64,000 nt of DNA, taken from NCBI GenBank assembly GCA_965115825.1, contig OZ220464.1, forward strand, positions 744,001 through 808,000, given 5' to 3'. How positions within the stretch are numbered: the first letter of the stretch is position 1; each line of letters begins with the position of its first letter. This document shows, piece by piece, positions 42,548 to 51,592 of the stretch. Below the pieces are notes generated by a model. The model did not search any database, was not told the origin of the DNA, and saw nothing but the letters and a program-made list of their open reading frames with translations. This DNA is from Bin87 sp965115825 (GTDB taxonomy: Bacteria > Chloroflexota > Dehalococcoidia > Lucifugimonadales > UBA3495). A program made the position numbers and the translations under genes.

Positions 42548-42612
42548 GTTAGGGAGCGTTGGGTGTGGCGTCGAATCGGGTGGTTACGGCGGTTAGCATA
42601 CTGTGGGTTGGG
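42548..42612. repeat. Decayed duplicate of the hydrolase gene 3' end
   Basis: 42548-42605 is about 80% identical to 42616-42673. On the minus strand it decodes MLTAVTTRFDATPNAP then stop, next to the real VLTAATTWFDATPNAL at the end of the alpha/beta hydrolase. Confidence 0.75.
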
Positions 42613-42618
42613 ATGATG

Positions 42619-43506
42619 TTAAAGGGCGTTGGGCGTGGCATCAAACCAGGTGGTTGCGGCGGTTAGCACGTCGTCCGGGTACTCCATGGGGAGGAAGTGG
42701 CTGCCTTTGCCGATGGGCAGCACCTGGGCGCCGGTTACCAGTTCAAGGAACTGTTGGATGCCGGGGTCGGTGAGTCTTTGGCAGCCGGGGTAATCGGCCA
42801 GCAGCAGGAGCCAATGGCCGGTCAGTCCGCGCAAGTAATTTTGCACGGGCAGGGCGTCGCGCATACCGTAGAAGGTGGCTTCGGTTTCCGGGTGGCATTT
42901 GAGTTCGGCGCGGCCATCGGGCAGCAGACGGGCGCCGCCCTGGATGAACTGTCGATAGGATTCGTCCTGCCAGTTTTTAAAGGCGGAGCGGTTGCGATAG
43001 CCATTGAACATTGCCGCGGAGGATTCCCATACGGGGCGTTTCAGGCGGGTGCGCTGGGCGCGTCGGTTCAAGTCCTGGGTTGGGGTCGTAACAGGGTCGT
43101 TGCTGACGCGGGTTTCCACCAGGACTACGGGGCCGAAGCGATTGGGCAGAAGGCTGGCGGCAATGATGGAAGCCAGGCCGCCGGAGGAATGGCCGATGAC
43201 GCGAGGGCGCGGCAAATTCAGGGTGTCGACGATAGCGGCCAAATCCTCGCCAGCATACTCAAAGCGATAGCCTTTGTCGGAGGGGGCGGTGTCGCCGTGG
43301 CCGCGCTGGTCGAAGGCGAGTACGCGGTACTTATGGGCCAGGCGGCGGGCGATGGGCTTCCAAGGCTGGGCGCAGAGGCCAGTGGCGTGAAGCATCAGCA
43401 GCGGCGGGGCGTCAGGGGGACCCCATTCCAGGTAGTGGTGGCGGATGCCATTGGCGCGGACGTAGCGGGAGGTCCAGTCGGCGGAGTCGGGGAGAGCGTT
43501 GGGCAT
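42619..43506 (-). CDS. Alpha/beta hydrolase
   Basis: 295 residues. The fold is clear: LLMLHATGLCAQPW (oxyanion loop), VLAFDQRGHGDTAPSDKG, nucleophile elbow GHSSGG (Ser), and a late His in GSHFLPMEYPDDV. Substrate cannot be told; the family includes esterases, C-C hydrolases and haloperoxidase-like enzymes. Single gene; its 3' end is echoed just downstream. Confidence 0.9.
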   Translation of the reverse strand: MPNALPDSADWTSRYVRANGIRHHYLEWGPPDAPPLLMLHATGLCAQPWKPIARRLAHKYRVLAFDQRGHGDTAPSDKGYRFEYAGEDLAAIVDTLNLPRPRVIGHSSGGLASIIAASLLPNRFGPVVLVETRVSNDPVTTPTQDLNRRAQRTRLKRPVWESSAAMFNGYRNRSAFKNWQDESYRQFIQGGARLLPDGRAELKCHPETEATFYGMRDALPVQNYLRGLTGHWLLLLADYPGCQRLTDPGIQQFLELVTGAQVLPIGKGSHFLPMEYPDDVLTAATTWFDATPNAL

Positions 43507-43609
43507 CGGTGCGCTTCACAAATCTTGGGAATTGCCGTGATAAGATACGGGTTCCTGGGGCTATCGTTTGCTACAATGACAGGGTAGGTGTCGTTGAGGG
43601 AGTTTAAGC

Positions 43610-45394
43610 ATGACTGCCAGGAATTTGCAATCGGGCGCCGGGCCTCATCGTGAGTTTCGCGGCGCGGTGGACTTTGATCCGGCGTGGGCTACTGACGCGC
43701 CGCTCAAGCTTGTGGCGTGGGCATTGGAGCAGATGCCGGAACGCGGGGGCAAAGCGGGAGAAATTAGAAAGGCTATTGAGGCGGGAGGAGCATCGCTTAA
43801 CGTTACCTGGGATACCTGGTGGAAGAAGGTGCGGCCAATGGTGGGGAAAGCGACGGAGGATTTCGACAGTGGCAGAGGCAAGCCCATCAAGTTGCTTAGC
43901 GATGTGAAGTCGGTTCCGGGTGTGCCGTTGCCGTCTCCGAAAGGAGGGTCTTCTAATTCAGGCAGCCCAGACAGCCGTAGACAACGCCAGCGGTTGTCGT
44001 CTCCGAAAGGAGGGCCTTCTAAATTAGAAGCGCAATGGATAGCGTGGTTTCGCGGTACGTCGGAAGGGCCACCGCCAACACGTGGGCGGACGAAGGAAGC
44101 GTATAATGCCCTGGAACGGTGCGCTCCTAAAGCGGTTAGGAAGGCGCTAGAGTGCACTAATCAGGCTGCTGAGGAATTATTACAGAGGCGTACTGTTCCG
44201 AAGCGGGATGCAGGGCGATGGGCAAGATTGATGAGTCGAGCGGCGGCGCGTTGCTATGGGGGCGATGAGCGGGATATTGCCGGAGGATTGGCGGAGTCGG
44301 TTGGCGAGCGGCTAGCGCGCTTGGTACAAGAGGCGGGCTACCCTAATGAGTCTGGGCAGTGGCTGCGTCAAGCGGGGGCGATAACTGAGGAGCAGCCGTC
44401 AGCGTGGCGGAGGAGCTTTTTGGGGGGTGTCTGGAAGGCGTTTGACAATGGCGTTGACAGCCCCAGGGACTGGTTCAGGGGGGCATTTAGCCGAACAGCG
44501 TCTGAAGACCGGGTCGCTATCGCGCGGGCGATGGCGGTGGCGGGTTTGGCGATGAACGGTTCGCCTTATCGGCACCGTCAGATGGATAGCCTTTTGTCGC
44601 TCCTGTCTGGGGAACAGCGGGGGGATTTGATGCGGAATCTTATCGCGCAGTCTGCCTGCGGGAGTGCGCCTAAAGACAGGGTTTTGCGTTACGTTGAACA
44701 TATCGTTCAACACGGGGAATCGTCCGGTCGGATGGCTAGTTTGAGTCTGATGACGCTGGCGAGTATTTTGCTGTCGGAGGGTGGGGGAGATATGGGCAGA
44801 GAGGCGGCAAGTGGGATTGTGGATGCGCTACAGGATGATGAGTGGGAGCGCCGGAGTGGGTCGGGGTGGGACGATTTGCTGTGGGAAGGGCGGCGACGCA
44901 TTGCTGAAATGCAGGAGCGGCAGAGGGAGGCTTATGAGGATGAGTTGGAGCAGCAGCGGAAGGCTTATGAGGACGAGCTGGAGAAAGCCCGCCTGAGGGA
45001 AGAACAGCGGGAGCAGACGGTGCAACGGCTCAGGGCCGAAATCGCCGCCGGGAGGGAGGAGGCCAGAATGGATATACTCCTGGGTGTGCTCACGGTGATT
45101 ACCGAAACGCTGCAATCGCTACGCCGGGAACCGGACAGCCCGGGACAAATGGCGCCCCGGGTTGAGGCAAGCCTTACGCTGGCGCTGCGGGCTGGCGGAG
45201 CCGAGGAGTTTGGAGCGGTTGACGGTATAACGGCCTATGACCCTACGCGGCACCAGTCGGAAGAGTACATTGCGAGCGGCTCCCCAGTGCGGATTGTCAT
45301 TCCCGGAGTATTGATGCCGGGCAAGTTGGTCGGAGATCGCGTGCTTATCAAGGCCGGCGTGGTTGGACATAAGGAGGGTACCCGATGCAAGTAG
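43610..45394 (+). CDS. GrpE-tailed coiled-coil protein, partner of divergent Hsp70
   Basis: 594 residues. Residues about 20-105 (LVAWALEQMPERGGKAGEIRKAI, WDTWWKKVRPMVGK) look like a winged-helix module such as those attached to some GreA/GreB-like proteins. A Ser/Gly/Pro-rich repeat linker follows (two copies of SSPKGG-type sequence). The middle is helical and unrecognised (about 145-410). A charged coiled coil runs at about 430-485 with a tandem REAYEDELEQQ / RKAYEDELEKA. Residues 535-594 match the GrpE beta-wing: YDPTRHQSEE, VRIVIPGVLMPGKLVGDRVLIKAGV. GrpE is the nucleotide-exchange factor of Hsp70. The gene overlaps the Hsp70 gene by 10 bases. Function beyond this is inference. Confidence 0.82.
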   Translation: MTARNLQSGAGPHREFRGAVDFDPAWATDAPLKLVAWALEQMPERGGKAGEIRKAIEAGGASLNVTWDTWWKKVRPMVGKATEDFDSGRGKPIKLLSDVKSVPGVPLPSPKGGSSNSGSPDSRRQRQRLSSPKGGPSKLEAQWIAWFRGTSEGPPPTRGRTKEAYNALERCAPKAVRKALECTNQAAEELLQRRTVPKRDAGRWARLMSRAAARCYGGDERDIAGGLAESVGERLARLVQEAGYPNESGQWLRQAGAITEEQPSAWRRSFLGGVWKAFDNGVDSPRDWFRGAFSRTASEDRVAIARAMAVAGLAMNGSPYRHRQMDSLLSLLSGEQRGDLMRNLIAQSACGSAPKDRVLRYVEHIVQHGESSGRMASLSLMTLASILLSEGGGDMGREAASGIVDALQDDEWERRSGSGWDDLLWEGRRRIAEMQERQREAYEDELEQQRKAYEDELEKARLREEQREQTVQRLRAEIAAGREEARMDILLGVLTVITETLQSLRREPDSPGQMAPRVEASLTLALRAGGAEEFGAVDGITAYDPTRHQSEEYIASGSPVRIVIPGVLMPGKLVGDRVLIKAGVVGHKEGTRCK

Positions 45395-47043
45395 CAGGGG
45401 TTGATTTTGGCACCACCAACGTGCGGATCGCTACTTGGGATTCCGATGGCGATATAACACCACGGCCACTGATGATAGGGCAGGGCGGCGGCTCCACAAT
45501 GCCGGCGGTTATTGCATACCGTCGGGAAGAGGACGGGGTGGCGACTATTGTAGGCGAAGACGCCGATGAACTGGGGGGCGACGCAGATACCATCGTAGTA
45601 CGCAACATCAAGCGGTGGGCTCTGGCCAGCGACCCCTATGTGGAATGGCATTTGGAGACTTCTCAAGCTCCGCGGCCCGATTGGTGGAACCCGGAAACCC
45701 GATGCGTTGAGGCTTTTGGTGAAGAGATTCCGGTATGGCAAGTGATACGGCAGATTCTGGCCGAGGCATTCCGGAGGGCACGGCTGGTGAGGCTAGAGGG
45801 CGAGTTTGAATGGCGGGCGGGCTGTCCGGTGCAAGCCGACCTGGAATACCGTTCGGAGCTGGCTAAGGCGCTGGCTGAGTTTGGCGATGGCGACAAAATT
45901 ACTTCGGTGATTGAGGAGCCAGTTCTCTTTCTGACACTGGCCGGTCAATTGGGAACGCTTAATTCCGGTTCATACTTGGTTTATGACCTAGGCGGCGGGT
46001 CGTTTGACTGCGCCTTGGCCGAGATGGACGGGGATGGTCAAATGACGGTGTACGCATCCAGCGGGAACCCGTTGTTGGGCGGTTCGACCATAGACCAGCT
46101 GTTGGCGGAGCGGCTGGAATACACTGGACCAGCGCATCTCTTGCGTATCGCCAAAGAACAACTTGGGCCCTCCAATCCGGAACAGTCTTTTGAAGATAAG
46201 CGGGTTACATGGTCGGATCTGGAGAGCGTGCTGAGCAAATCCCAATTTATCGGTCGGACGCAGGTTGCGATGCGCGAAGCGTATATCAGCGCAAAGGTAA
46301 TCTGGAAATGGGACAAGGATGCGCCTACTCTTGGCGGCAGCAGCATTCCTTCGTTGCCATTGGGAAAGATGGCCGCCGCTTTCGTCAAGGATTTGGATGG
46401 GATCGTCCTGTTTGGAGGCCCTACCAACTCAGAGTTCTTCCGACAACGGTTAACGGAGATGTTCGGGGAGGAAATGATAATCACGGCTGATAGACTGATA
46501 CCGGACGAAATTCCCGATCCGGAATTGACCGGCCTGAGTCTGGGGGCTTGCTACGCTTTTGCCGAAAGCCGCACCCCGCTGTACGTGAGACGATTGCCGG
46601 CCCGGATAACGCTGCGCAACACCCAAACCGGGGATAGTGTGGCATACGAGCCGTATCAGCATTTCGTGCCTAACTTCAGCCCAGCGCTGCCATTCGCGTC
46701 CGGGCGGCTACCGCAGGCAGACGCCAGGGCAAGATATGAGCTGACGATTGCGGATCCAGACGGCGAGCCAATTATGGAGCAGCTCATTGATTCTGAGGCA
46801 CTTGGGGGCAGTCGCGCCGGAACGCAGCCCCCCGAATTGGTGATTGATCCGCTGGGACGGATCGGGATCCATGGCGGCGAGTTTCGCTGGGTGATCTCCG
46901 ACCCGCCTTGGCAGACCGATCAGCAACGCGGTGTTCTCAGGACAGTTATTAAAGAGCAGGCTGAGGCGGCGCGACGGGAAGCGGAGCGAGTGCGCCGGAT
47001 GGTCACAGGGCCGCCTTACGGCTACGGCGAGGGGAATACGTAG
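45385..47043 (+). CDS. Divergent Hsp70-family ATPase
   Basis: 552 residues. ATG at 45385 follows AAGGAGGG, which lies inside the end of the preceding gene. The Hsp70/actin ATPase motifs are intact: phosphate-1 VDFGTTNVR, phosphate-2 VYDLGGGSFDCA, adenosine VLFGGPTN. The nucleotide-binding domain ends near 385. A beta-rich region (about 390-510) stands in for the canonical substrate-binding domain (IRLRNTQTGDS-type opening: ITLRNTQTGDSVAYEPYQ), and a short helical tail (EQAEAARREAERVRR) follows. It is distinct from DnaK. No DnaJ-like gene is adjacent. Confidence 0.88.
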   Translation: MQVAGVDFGTTNVRIATWDSDGDITPRPLMIGQGGGSTMPAVIAYRREEDGVATIVGEDADELGGDADTIVVRNIKRWALASDPYVEWHLETSQAPRPDWWNPETRCVEAFGEEIPVWQVIRQILAEAFRRARLVRLEGEFEWRAGCPVQADLEYRSELAKALAEFGDGDKITSVIEEPVLFLTLAGQLGTLNSGSYLVYDLGGGSFDCALAEMDGDGQMTVYASSGNPLLGGSTIDQLLAERLEYTGPAHLLRIAKEQLGPSNPEQSFEDKRVTWSDLESVLSKSQFIGRTQVAMREAYISAKVIWKWDKDAPTLGGSSIPSLPLGKMAAAFVKDLDGIVLFGGPTNSEFFRQRLTEMFGEEMIITADRLIPDEIPDPELTGLSLGACYAFAESRTPLYVRRLPARITLRNTQTGDSVAYEPYQHFVPNFSPALPFASGRLPQADARARYELTIADPDGEPIMEQLIDSEALGGSRAGTQPPELVIDPLGRIGIHGGEFRWVISDPPWQTDQQRGVLRTVIKEQAEAARREAERVRRMVTGPPYGYGEGNT

Positions 47044-47057
47044 GCGGCAGGGTGTGG

Positions 47058-47063
47058 TATAAT
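47058..47063 (+). promoter_or_regulatory. Extended -10 promoter of the nuo operon
   Basis: TATAAT at 47058-47063 preceded by TGG (extended -10). No clear -35 at 17-18 bases, as is common for extended -10 promoters. The leader to nuoA is about 87 bases and contains a small GGCGG/CCGCC hairpin (47099-47113). Confidence 0.55.
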
Positions 47064-47155
47064 GCCGCCGCTCGTTTAGCCGTGGGATTGCGTTGCCTGG
47101 CGGGTTGACCGCCGAGGGGCGTTGGAGCCTGGGGCGAGGAGGGCATGGTAAGAAT

Positions 47156-47542
47156 ATGCTTGACGATTATCTTGGCCAGTACGGCTTGGTCGCCATTTTT
47201 CTGGCGCTTTCCATAATCGTTCCTTGCAGTATGCTGGGAGCGTCGTTTGCGCTGTCGCGCCTGGGCATCCGGCCAGCTCGGCCTGATCCGGTGAAGCATG
47301 ACACCTATGAGTGCGGCGTGCAGACTATCGGCGGGACGTGGAACCGCTTTCAGTTTCGCTACTATATGTTCGCCATCCTGTTTGTGGTGTTTGACGTTGA
47401 GGTGGTGTTCCTGTACCCGTGGGCGACCAAGTTTCTCACGCTGGAGCTGTTCGCGCTGATTGAGATGGCGGTGTTCGTGGGCGTTCTGCTGCTGGCGTGG
47501 GCTTATGCCTGGCGAAGGCGCGATTTGGAGTGGCAGGGGTAG
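47156..47542 (+). CDS. nuoA: NADH-quinone oxidoreductase subunit A
   Basis: 128 residues with three membrane helices. KHDTYECGVQTIG and FRYYMFAILFVVFDVEVVFLYPW are NuoA hallmarks (the Cys loop and the acidic helix). It starts the complex I operon; ATG at 47156 gives the canonical N-terminus MLDDYLGQYG. Confidence 0.95.
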   Translation: MLDDYLGQYGLVAIFLALSIIVPCSMLGASFALSRLGIRPARPDPVKHDTYECGVQTIGGTWNRFQFRYYMFAILFVVFDVEVVFLYPWATKFLTLELFALIEMAVFVGVLLLAWAYAWRRRDLEWQG

Positions 47543-47547
47543 GCGAA

Positions 47548-48180
47548 GTGGCAGAAGCGACACATTTTGAACTGCCGAGCGTGGGCGGCCCGCTGCACAG
47601 CCGGACGTGGGAAATAGACCGCGCCGAGGGGCAGGTGGTGAACGACCTTATCGCGGCCTCGCAGTCGCCTATTGAATTACCGGCGATTGAGGTGCCTGAC
47701 GACCTGAAGCGTAACCTGATGGTTACGTCGGTGGACGCGCTGGTGAACTGGAGCCGAAAGTCGGCGCTGTGGCCGGTGTCGTTCGGTCTGGCCTGCTGCG
47801 CGTTTGAGATGATGGCTACGGCGATGGGGCGGTTTGACATATCCCGGTTCGGAATGGAGGTGTTCCGGGCGTCGCCGCGGCAGGCGGATCTGATGATAGT
47901 GGCGGGCACCGTTACGTGGAAGATGGCTCCGCCCATCAAGCGCATTTATGAGCAGATGGCGGAACCGCGCTGGGTGATTGCGATGGGGGTTTGCGCCACC
48001 AGCGGGGGGCCTTATTACGGCTCTTACAGCGTGGTTCCCGGCGTTGACCACGTTGTGCCCGTTGACGTGTACGTGCCGGGCTGTCCGCCGAGGCCGGACG
48101 CGCTGCTGTACGGCATAATGGAACTGCACGAGAAAATCAAGAAGTACCGAAACTTGGGCAGCGGGAGTTTAAAGCCGTGA
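47548..48180 (+). CDS. nuoB: NADH-quinone oxidoreductase subunit B
   Basis: 210 residues, GTG start at 47548, five bases after the nuoA stop, behind AGGGG. It ligates cluster N2 with Cys83-Cys84, Cys149 and Cys179 (LACCAFE, GVCATSGG, PGCPPRPD). This is the terminal iron-sulfur centre that reduces quinone. Its stop overlaps the nuoC start by four bases. Confidence 0.96.
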   Translation: MAEATHFELPSVGGPLHSRTWEIDRAEGQVVNDLIAASQSPIELPAIEVPDDLKRNLMVTSVDALVNWSRKSALWPVSFGLACCAFEMMATAMGRFDISRFGMEVFRASPRQADLMIVAGTVTWKMAPPIKRIYEQMAEPRWVIAMGVCATSGGPYYGSYSVVPGVDHVVPVDVYVPGCPPRPDALLYGIMELHEKIKKYRNLGSGSLKP

Positions 48181-48620
48181 CGCTGGCGGCTCTATCCGGC
48201 GAGGCTCTGGCTCGGCGCGTGCGGGAAGCGACGCCGGACGCAGTGGTTGACTGGAACGACACGGCAGTATGGGTGCGGCCAGAAACGATTGGCGACGTGG
48301 CCGGATTTTTGCGTAGCGACGCCGAGCTGGATTTCAGCTTTCTGAACGCTATCAGCGCGGTTGACTTCGTGGAGTATTTTGAGCTGGTTTATCACCTCAC
48401 ATCTATTGAAAGGAGGCATACCGGGGTGGTGAAAAGCAAGGTATATGGACGGGAGGAAGCTAGTGCGGCATCGGTGGTGAAGGTATGGCAGGGGGCAGAT
48501 TTTCAGGAGCGGGAAATCTGGGATTTGATGGGGGTGCGGTTTGATGGGCATCCGAATATGAAGCGCATTATGCTGTGGGAGGGCTTTGAGGGGCACCCGC
48601 TGCGTAAGGACTTTCTGTAG
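48177..48620 (+). CDS. nuoC: NADH-quinone oxidoreductase subunit C
   Basis: 147 residues, GTG start at 48177 overlapping the nuoB stop. FVEYFELVYHLTSIERRHTGVVKSKVYG and the C-terminal REIWDLMGVRFDGHPNMKRIMLWEGFEGHPLRKDF are diagnostic. It is the 30-kDa hydrophilic arm subunit, here short and not fused to NuoD. Confidence 0.95.
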   Translation: MTLAALSGEALARRVREATPDAVVDWNDTAVWVRPETIGDVAGFLRSDAELDFSFLNAISAVDFVEYFELVYHLTSIERRHTGVVKSKVYGREEASAASVVKVWQGADFQEREIWDLMGVRFDGHPNMKRIMLWEGFEGHPLRKDFL

Positions 48621-48650
48621 TACAGGTTGGCAAGCCGGGATGCTGGCACG

Positions 48651-49757
48651 ATGACGATACGCACCGAACCGATGACGGTCAATGTGGGGCCGCAGCACCC
48701 GAGTACGCACGGCGTGTTCCGAGTGCGCATCACCTTTGACGGTGAGGACATCGTAGAGGTGGAGCCAGTGCTGGGGTATCTGCACCGCGGCACGGAGAAG
48801 CTGGCTGAGGAGCGCAACTACGTTCAGGTGGTTACGCTGACGGATCGGCTGGACTACACCTCGTCCATGATTAACAACCAGGCGTATTGCCTGGCGGTGG
48901 AGCAGCTGCTGGGCATAGAGGCGCCGATGCGAGGGAAGTACCTGCGGACGCTGACGGCGGAGCTGCAACGCATCGCCAGCCACCTGATAGCGGTTGGTTT
49001 TTTTGTGCAGGAGCTGGGGGCGTTCGGAACTCCGCTGATGTACACGTTCCGGAGCAGGGAGCGCATCCTTGATCTTTTCGAGATGCTCTGCGGGGCGCGG
49101 ATTACGGTGAGTTATATGAGGCCCGGCGGCGTTTTCTCGGACGCGCCGGCGGATTTCTGGCCGGCACTGGACAAGTTTCTGGACGACTTTGAGGGAGAGC
49201 TGGAAGAGATTGAGAACCTGCTGCTCAATAACGAGATTCTGATGGCGCGCACCCGTGGGGTGAGTCCGCTGTCCCGGGAGGTTGCGGTCAACTGTTCGGT
49301 TAGCGGGCCGGTATTGAGGGCCAGCGGGGTTAATTGGGACTGGCGGAAGATAGCGCCCTACGACGCTTACGACCGGGTGGACTTTGACGTGCCGGTGGGT
49401 AACAACGGCGACAACTATGACCGCTTCTGGGTGCGGATGCAGGAAGTGCGGCAGAGTCTCCGCATTGTGCGGCAGTGCGTCGATCAGATTGAGCCCGGGC
49501 CGGTGCGCCTGGAGCTGCCGATGGTGCTGCGGGCAGAAGCGGGCGCGGAGGCTTATGGCCGAGTGGAGGCATCCAAGGGCGAGCTGGGGTTTTACCTGGT
49601 GAGCGACGGGGGGATCGCGCCTTATCGCTTCAAGATACGCTCGCCTTCCCTGATTAACCTGACCATCACGGAGCATTTGCTGCTGGGGTGGAAACTGGCG
49701 GATATGATTGTATCGCTGGGGAGCGTTGACATAAACATGGGCGAGGTGGACCGATGA
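48651..49757 (+). CDS. nuoD: NADH-quinone oxidoreductase subunit D
   Basis: 368 residues. MTVNVGPQHPSTHGVFRV near the N-terminus holds the quinone-site HPSTHG loop; LDRLDY-type TDRLDYTSSMINNQAYCLAVE and the late LINLTITEHLLLGWKLADMIVSLGSVDINMGEVDR end are typical. ATG at 48651 is preferred; a TTG at 48627 would add eight residues. It overlaps nuoH by four bases. Confidence 0.95.
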   Translation: MTIRTEPMTVNVGPQHPSTHGVFRVRITFDGEDIVEVEPVLGYLHRGTEKLAEERNYVQVVTLTDRLDYTSSMINNQAYCLAVEQLLGIEAPMRGKYLRTLTAELQRIASHLIAVGFFVQELGAFGTPLMYTFRSRERILDLFEMLCGARITVSYMRPGGVFSDAPADFWPALDKFLDDFEGELEEIENLLLNNEILMARTRGVSPLSREVAVNCSVSGPVLRASGVNWDWRKIAPYDAYDRVDFDVPVGNNGDNYDRFWVRMQEVRQSLRIVRQCVDQIEPGPVRLELPMVLRAEAGAEAYGRVEASKGELGFYLVSDGGIAPYRFKIRSPSLINLTITEHLLLGWKLADMIVSLGSVDINMGEVDR

Positions 49758-50986
49758 ACGGTTGCTACCTCAATCCGGATGGCGCGCTGGGGGGGAACCC
49801 ATTGTTTGCGCTGATCCACAGCGTGGCGGCGCAGGCGCTGCCGTGCTGGCTGTCGTATGTCGTGGCCGGCGGCGTAATCATGTTGATACTCATCAATGCG
49901 GTGCTGCTGGGCGCGGCGATTGTGAGCTGGGGGGAACGCCGGTTGCTGGGGCGGTTCCAGAATCGGGTTGGGCCCAATCGCTGGGGGCCATTCGGCGCGC
50001 TGCAACCCATCGCCGATCTGACCAAGCTGATTACGAAAGAGGACATCATTCCATATGGGGCGGACCGGCTGGCTTTCACGGCGGTTCCGGTGATTATGGT
50101 GGCGTCGCTGCTGCTGGCGACGGCGGTAATACCCTTTGCCAAAGACGTGGCGCTAGTTGACCTGAACGTGGGGGCGCTGTTTGTGCTGGCGGTGAGTTCG
50201 CTGACGTCAATCGCCATTTTCACGGCGGGCTGGGCGTCGAACAACCGCTATGCGCTGTTCGGAGCGGGGCGGGCGGTTGCGGTGCTGATAAGCTATGAGG
50301 TGCCGGTGGTGCTGTCCGTGTTGGGCGTGGTAGTAGTTGCGGGGTCAATGTCGCTGGGCGACATTGTGGTTGCGCAAGGGGTGCCTTTTTTTCTGGTGCA
50401 GCCGCTGGGGTTTTTCGTGTTCCTGGCGGGGATGTCCGCTGAGCTGAACCGGACTCCTTTTGATGTAGCAGAGGCGGAGTCGGAGATCATAGCCGGATAC
50501 CATACGGAGTACAGCGGCATCAAGTTCGCGCTGATACAAGCGGCAGAGTTCGGGGGCGCGCTGTTCGTTTCGGGCTTGATTGCGACGCTGTTTCTGGCGG
50601 GATGGGCCGGGCCGGCAGCCGACTGGCTGGGCTGGCTGTGGTTCCTGATTAAGACTTTCATCGGCATTTTTCTGTTTGTGTGGATTCGGGCGACGTTTCC
50701 ACGCCTGCGGTTGGATCAAATCATGGCGGTTTGCTGGAAGTTCCTGATGCCCTTGGGCTTCATCAACCTGGCGGCGGTAACTCTGGAGGTTTACTTCCTG
50801 CGGGACGCCAATGGGGCATTGTCCAATGCCGACCTGTGGATTATGGCGGGGATCAACACGGGGCTGGCGGCGGTGTCCATTGCGTTTTTTGGGCAGCTTA
50901 TCAGGGGAAAGGTACAAGGCGGTTTCCGGAGCGCAGCCGCGGCGAATCCGGCAGTGGGCAATGCGCCCGTGATTGAAACGAGATGA
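49754..50986 (+). CDS. nuoH: NADH-quinone oxidoreductase subunit H
   Basis: 410 residues, eight or so helices. ERRLLGRFQNRVGPNRWGPFG and ELNRTPFDVAEAESEIIAGYHTEYSG are invariant-type NuoH loops lining the quinone pocket. The C-terminal 40 residues are hydrophilic beyond the last helix. It joins the membrane arm to NuoB/D. Confidence 0.96.
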   Translation: MNGCYLNPDGALGGNPLFALIHSVAAQALPCWLSYVVAGGVIMLILINAVLLGAAIVSWGERRLLGRFQNRVGPNRWGPFGALQPIADLTKLITKEDIIPYGADRLAFTAVPVIMVASLLLATAVIPFAKDVALVDLNVGALFVLAVSSLTSIAIFTAGWASNNRYALFGAGRAVAVLISYEVPVVLSVLGVVVVAGSMSLGDIVVAQGVPFFLVQPLGFFVFLAGMSAELNRTPFDVAEAESEIIAGYHTEYSGIKFALIQAAEFGGALFVSGLIATLFLAGWAGPAADWLGWLWFLIKTFIGIFLFVWIRATFPRLRLDQIMAVCWKFLMPLGFINLAAVTLEVYFLRDANGALSNADLWIMAGINTGLAAVSIAFFGQLIRGKVQGGFRSAAAANPAVGNAPVIETR

Positions 50987-51004
50987 TGGCGGGGAGGGCT
51001 TGCA

Positions 51005-51592
51005 ATGTACGGGCTTGAAATGGCCAAAGGGCTGCTGGTTACGCTGACAAACCTGGCGAAGAAGCCGTTCACGACCTCATACCCGGAGGAGCGGGTACGT
51101 CAGCATCCCCGGTTTCGAGGCGAGGAATTCACGTGGTACGAAGAGCGTTGTACGGGGTGCGCGTCGTGCGCCAAGTACTGCCCGTTAGGGATTATCAAAA
51201 TCGTTACGTCGCCCAGCGAGACGGCGCCATTGCAGGGAGACAAGTACCGGCTGGAGACCTTTGATATTGAGCTGCAACGGTGTATGTTCTGCGGGCTGTG
51301 CGTAGAAGCTTGTCCTTACGATGCGCTGTTTATGGGCAGCGGGTTTGAAGAGGGGCGGTATCGGCGCACCGACCTGGTTATATCTATTGACCGATTGCGG
51401 CACGCCGACAAACATCCCAGCACGTGGTTCCGTCCTCAGTTGGAAGGGATGGAGTATCGGCCCGGCGTCAGCCGGCCATTGGGCTGGCGGGAAGTGGGTC
51501 GAGAGAAATGGCGCTGGCATCAGCATGAGAAGGCGGGGATGCGTCTGAACGGCGGGAACGCAAGCGGGCCGAATGCCGAGGGCGACGCCTAG
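51005..51592 (+). CDS. nuoI: NADH-quinone oxidoreductase subunit I
   Basis: 195 residues with two [4Fe-4S] motifs: Cys49, 52, 55, 59 (CTGCASCAKYCP) and Cys93, 96, 99, 103 (CMFCGLCVEACP), the N6a/N6b clusters. The ~75-residue tail past the second motif (RPQLEGMEYRPGVSRPLGWR) is longer than usual. Its stop is adjacent to the nuoJ start. Confidence 0.95.
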   Translation: MYGLEMAKGLLVTLTNLAKKPFTTSYPEERVRQHPRFRGEEFTWYEERCTGCASCAKYCPLGIIKIVTSPSETAPLQGDKYRLETFDIELQRCMFCGLCVEACPYDALFMGSGFEEGRYRRTDLVISIDRLRHADKHPSTWFRPQLEGMEYRPGVSRPLGWREVGREKWRWHQHEKAGMRLNGGNASGPNAEGDA

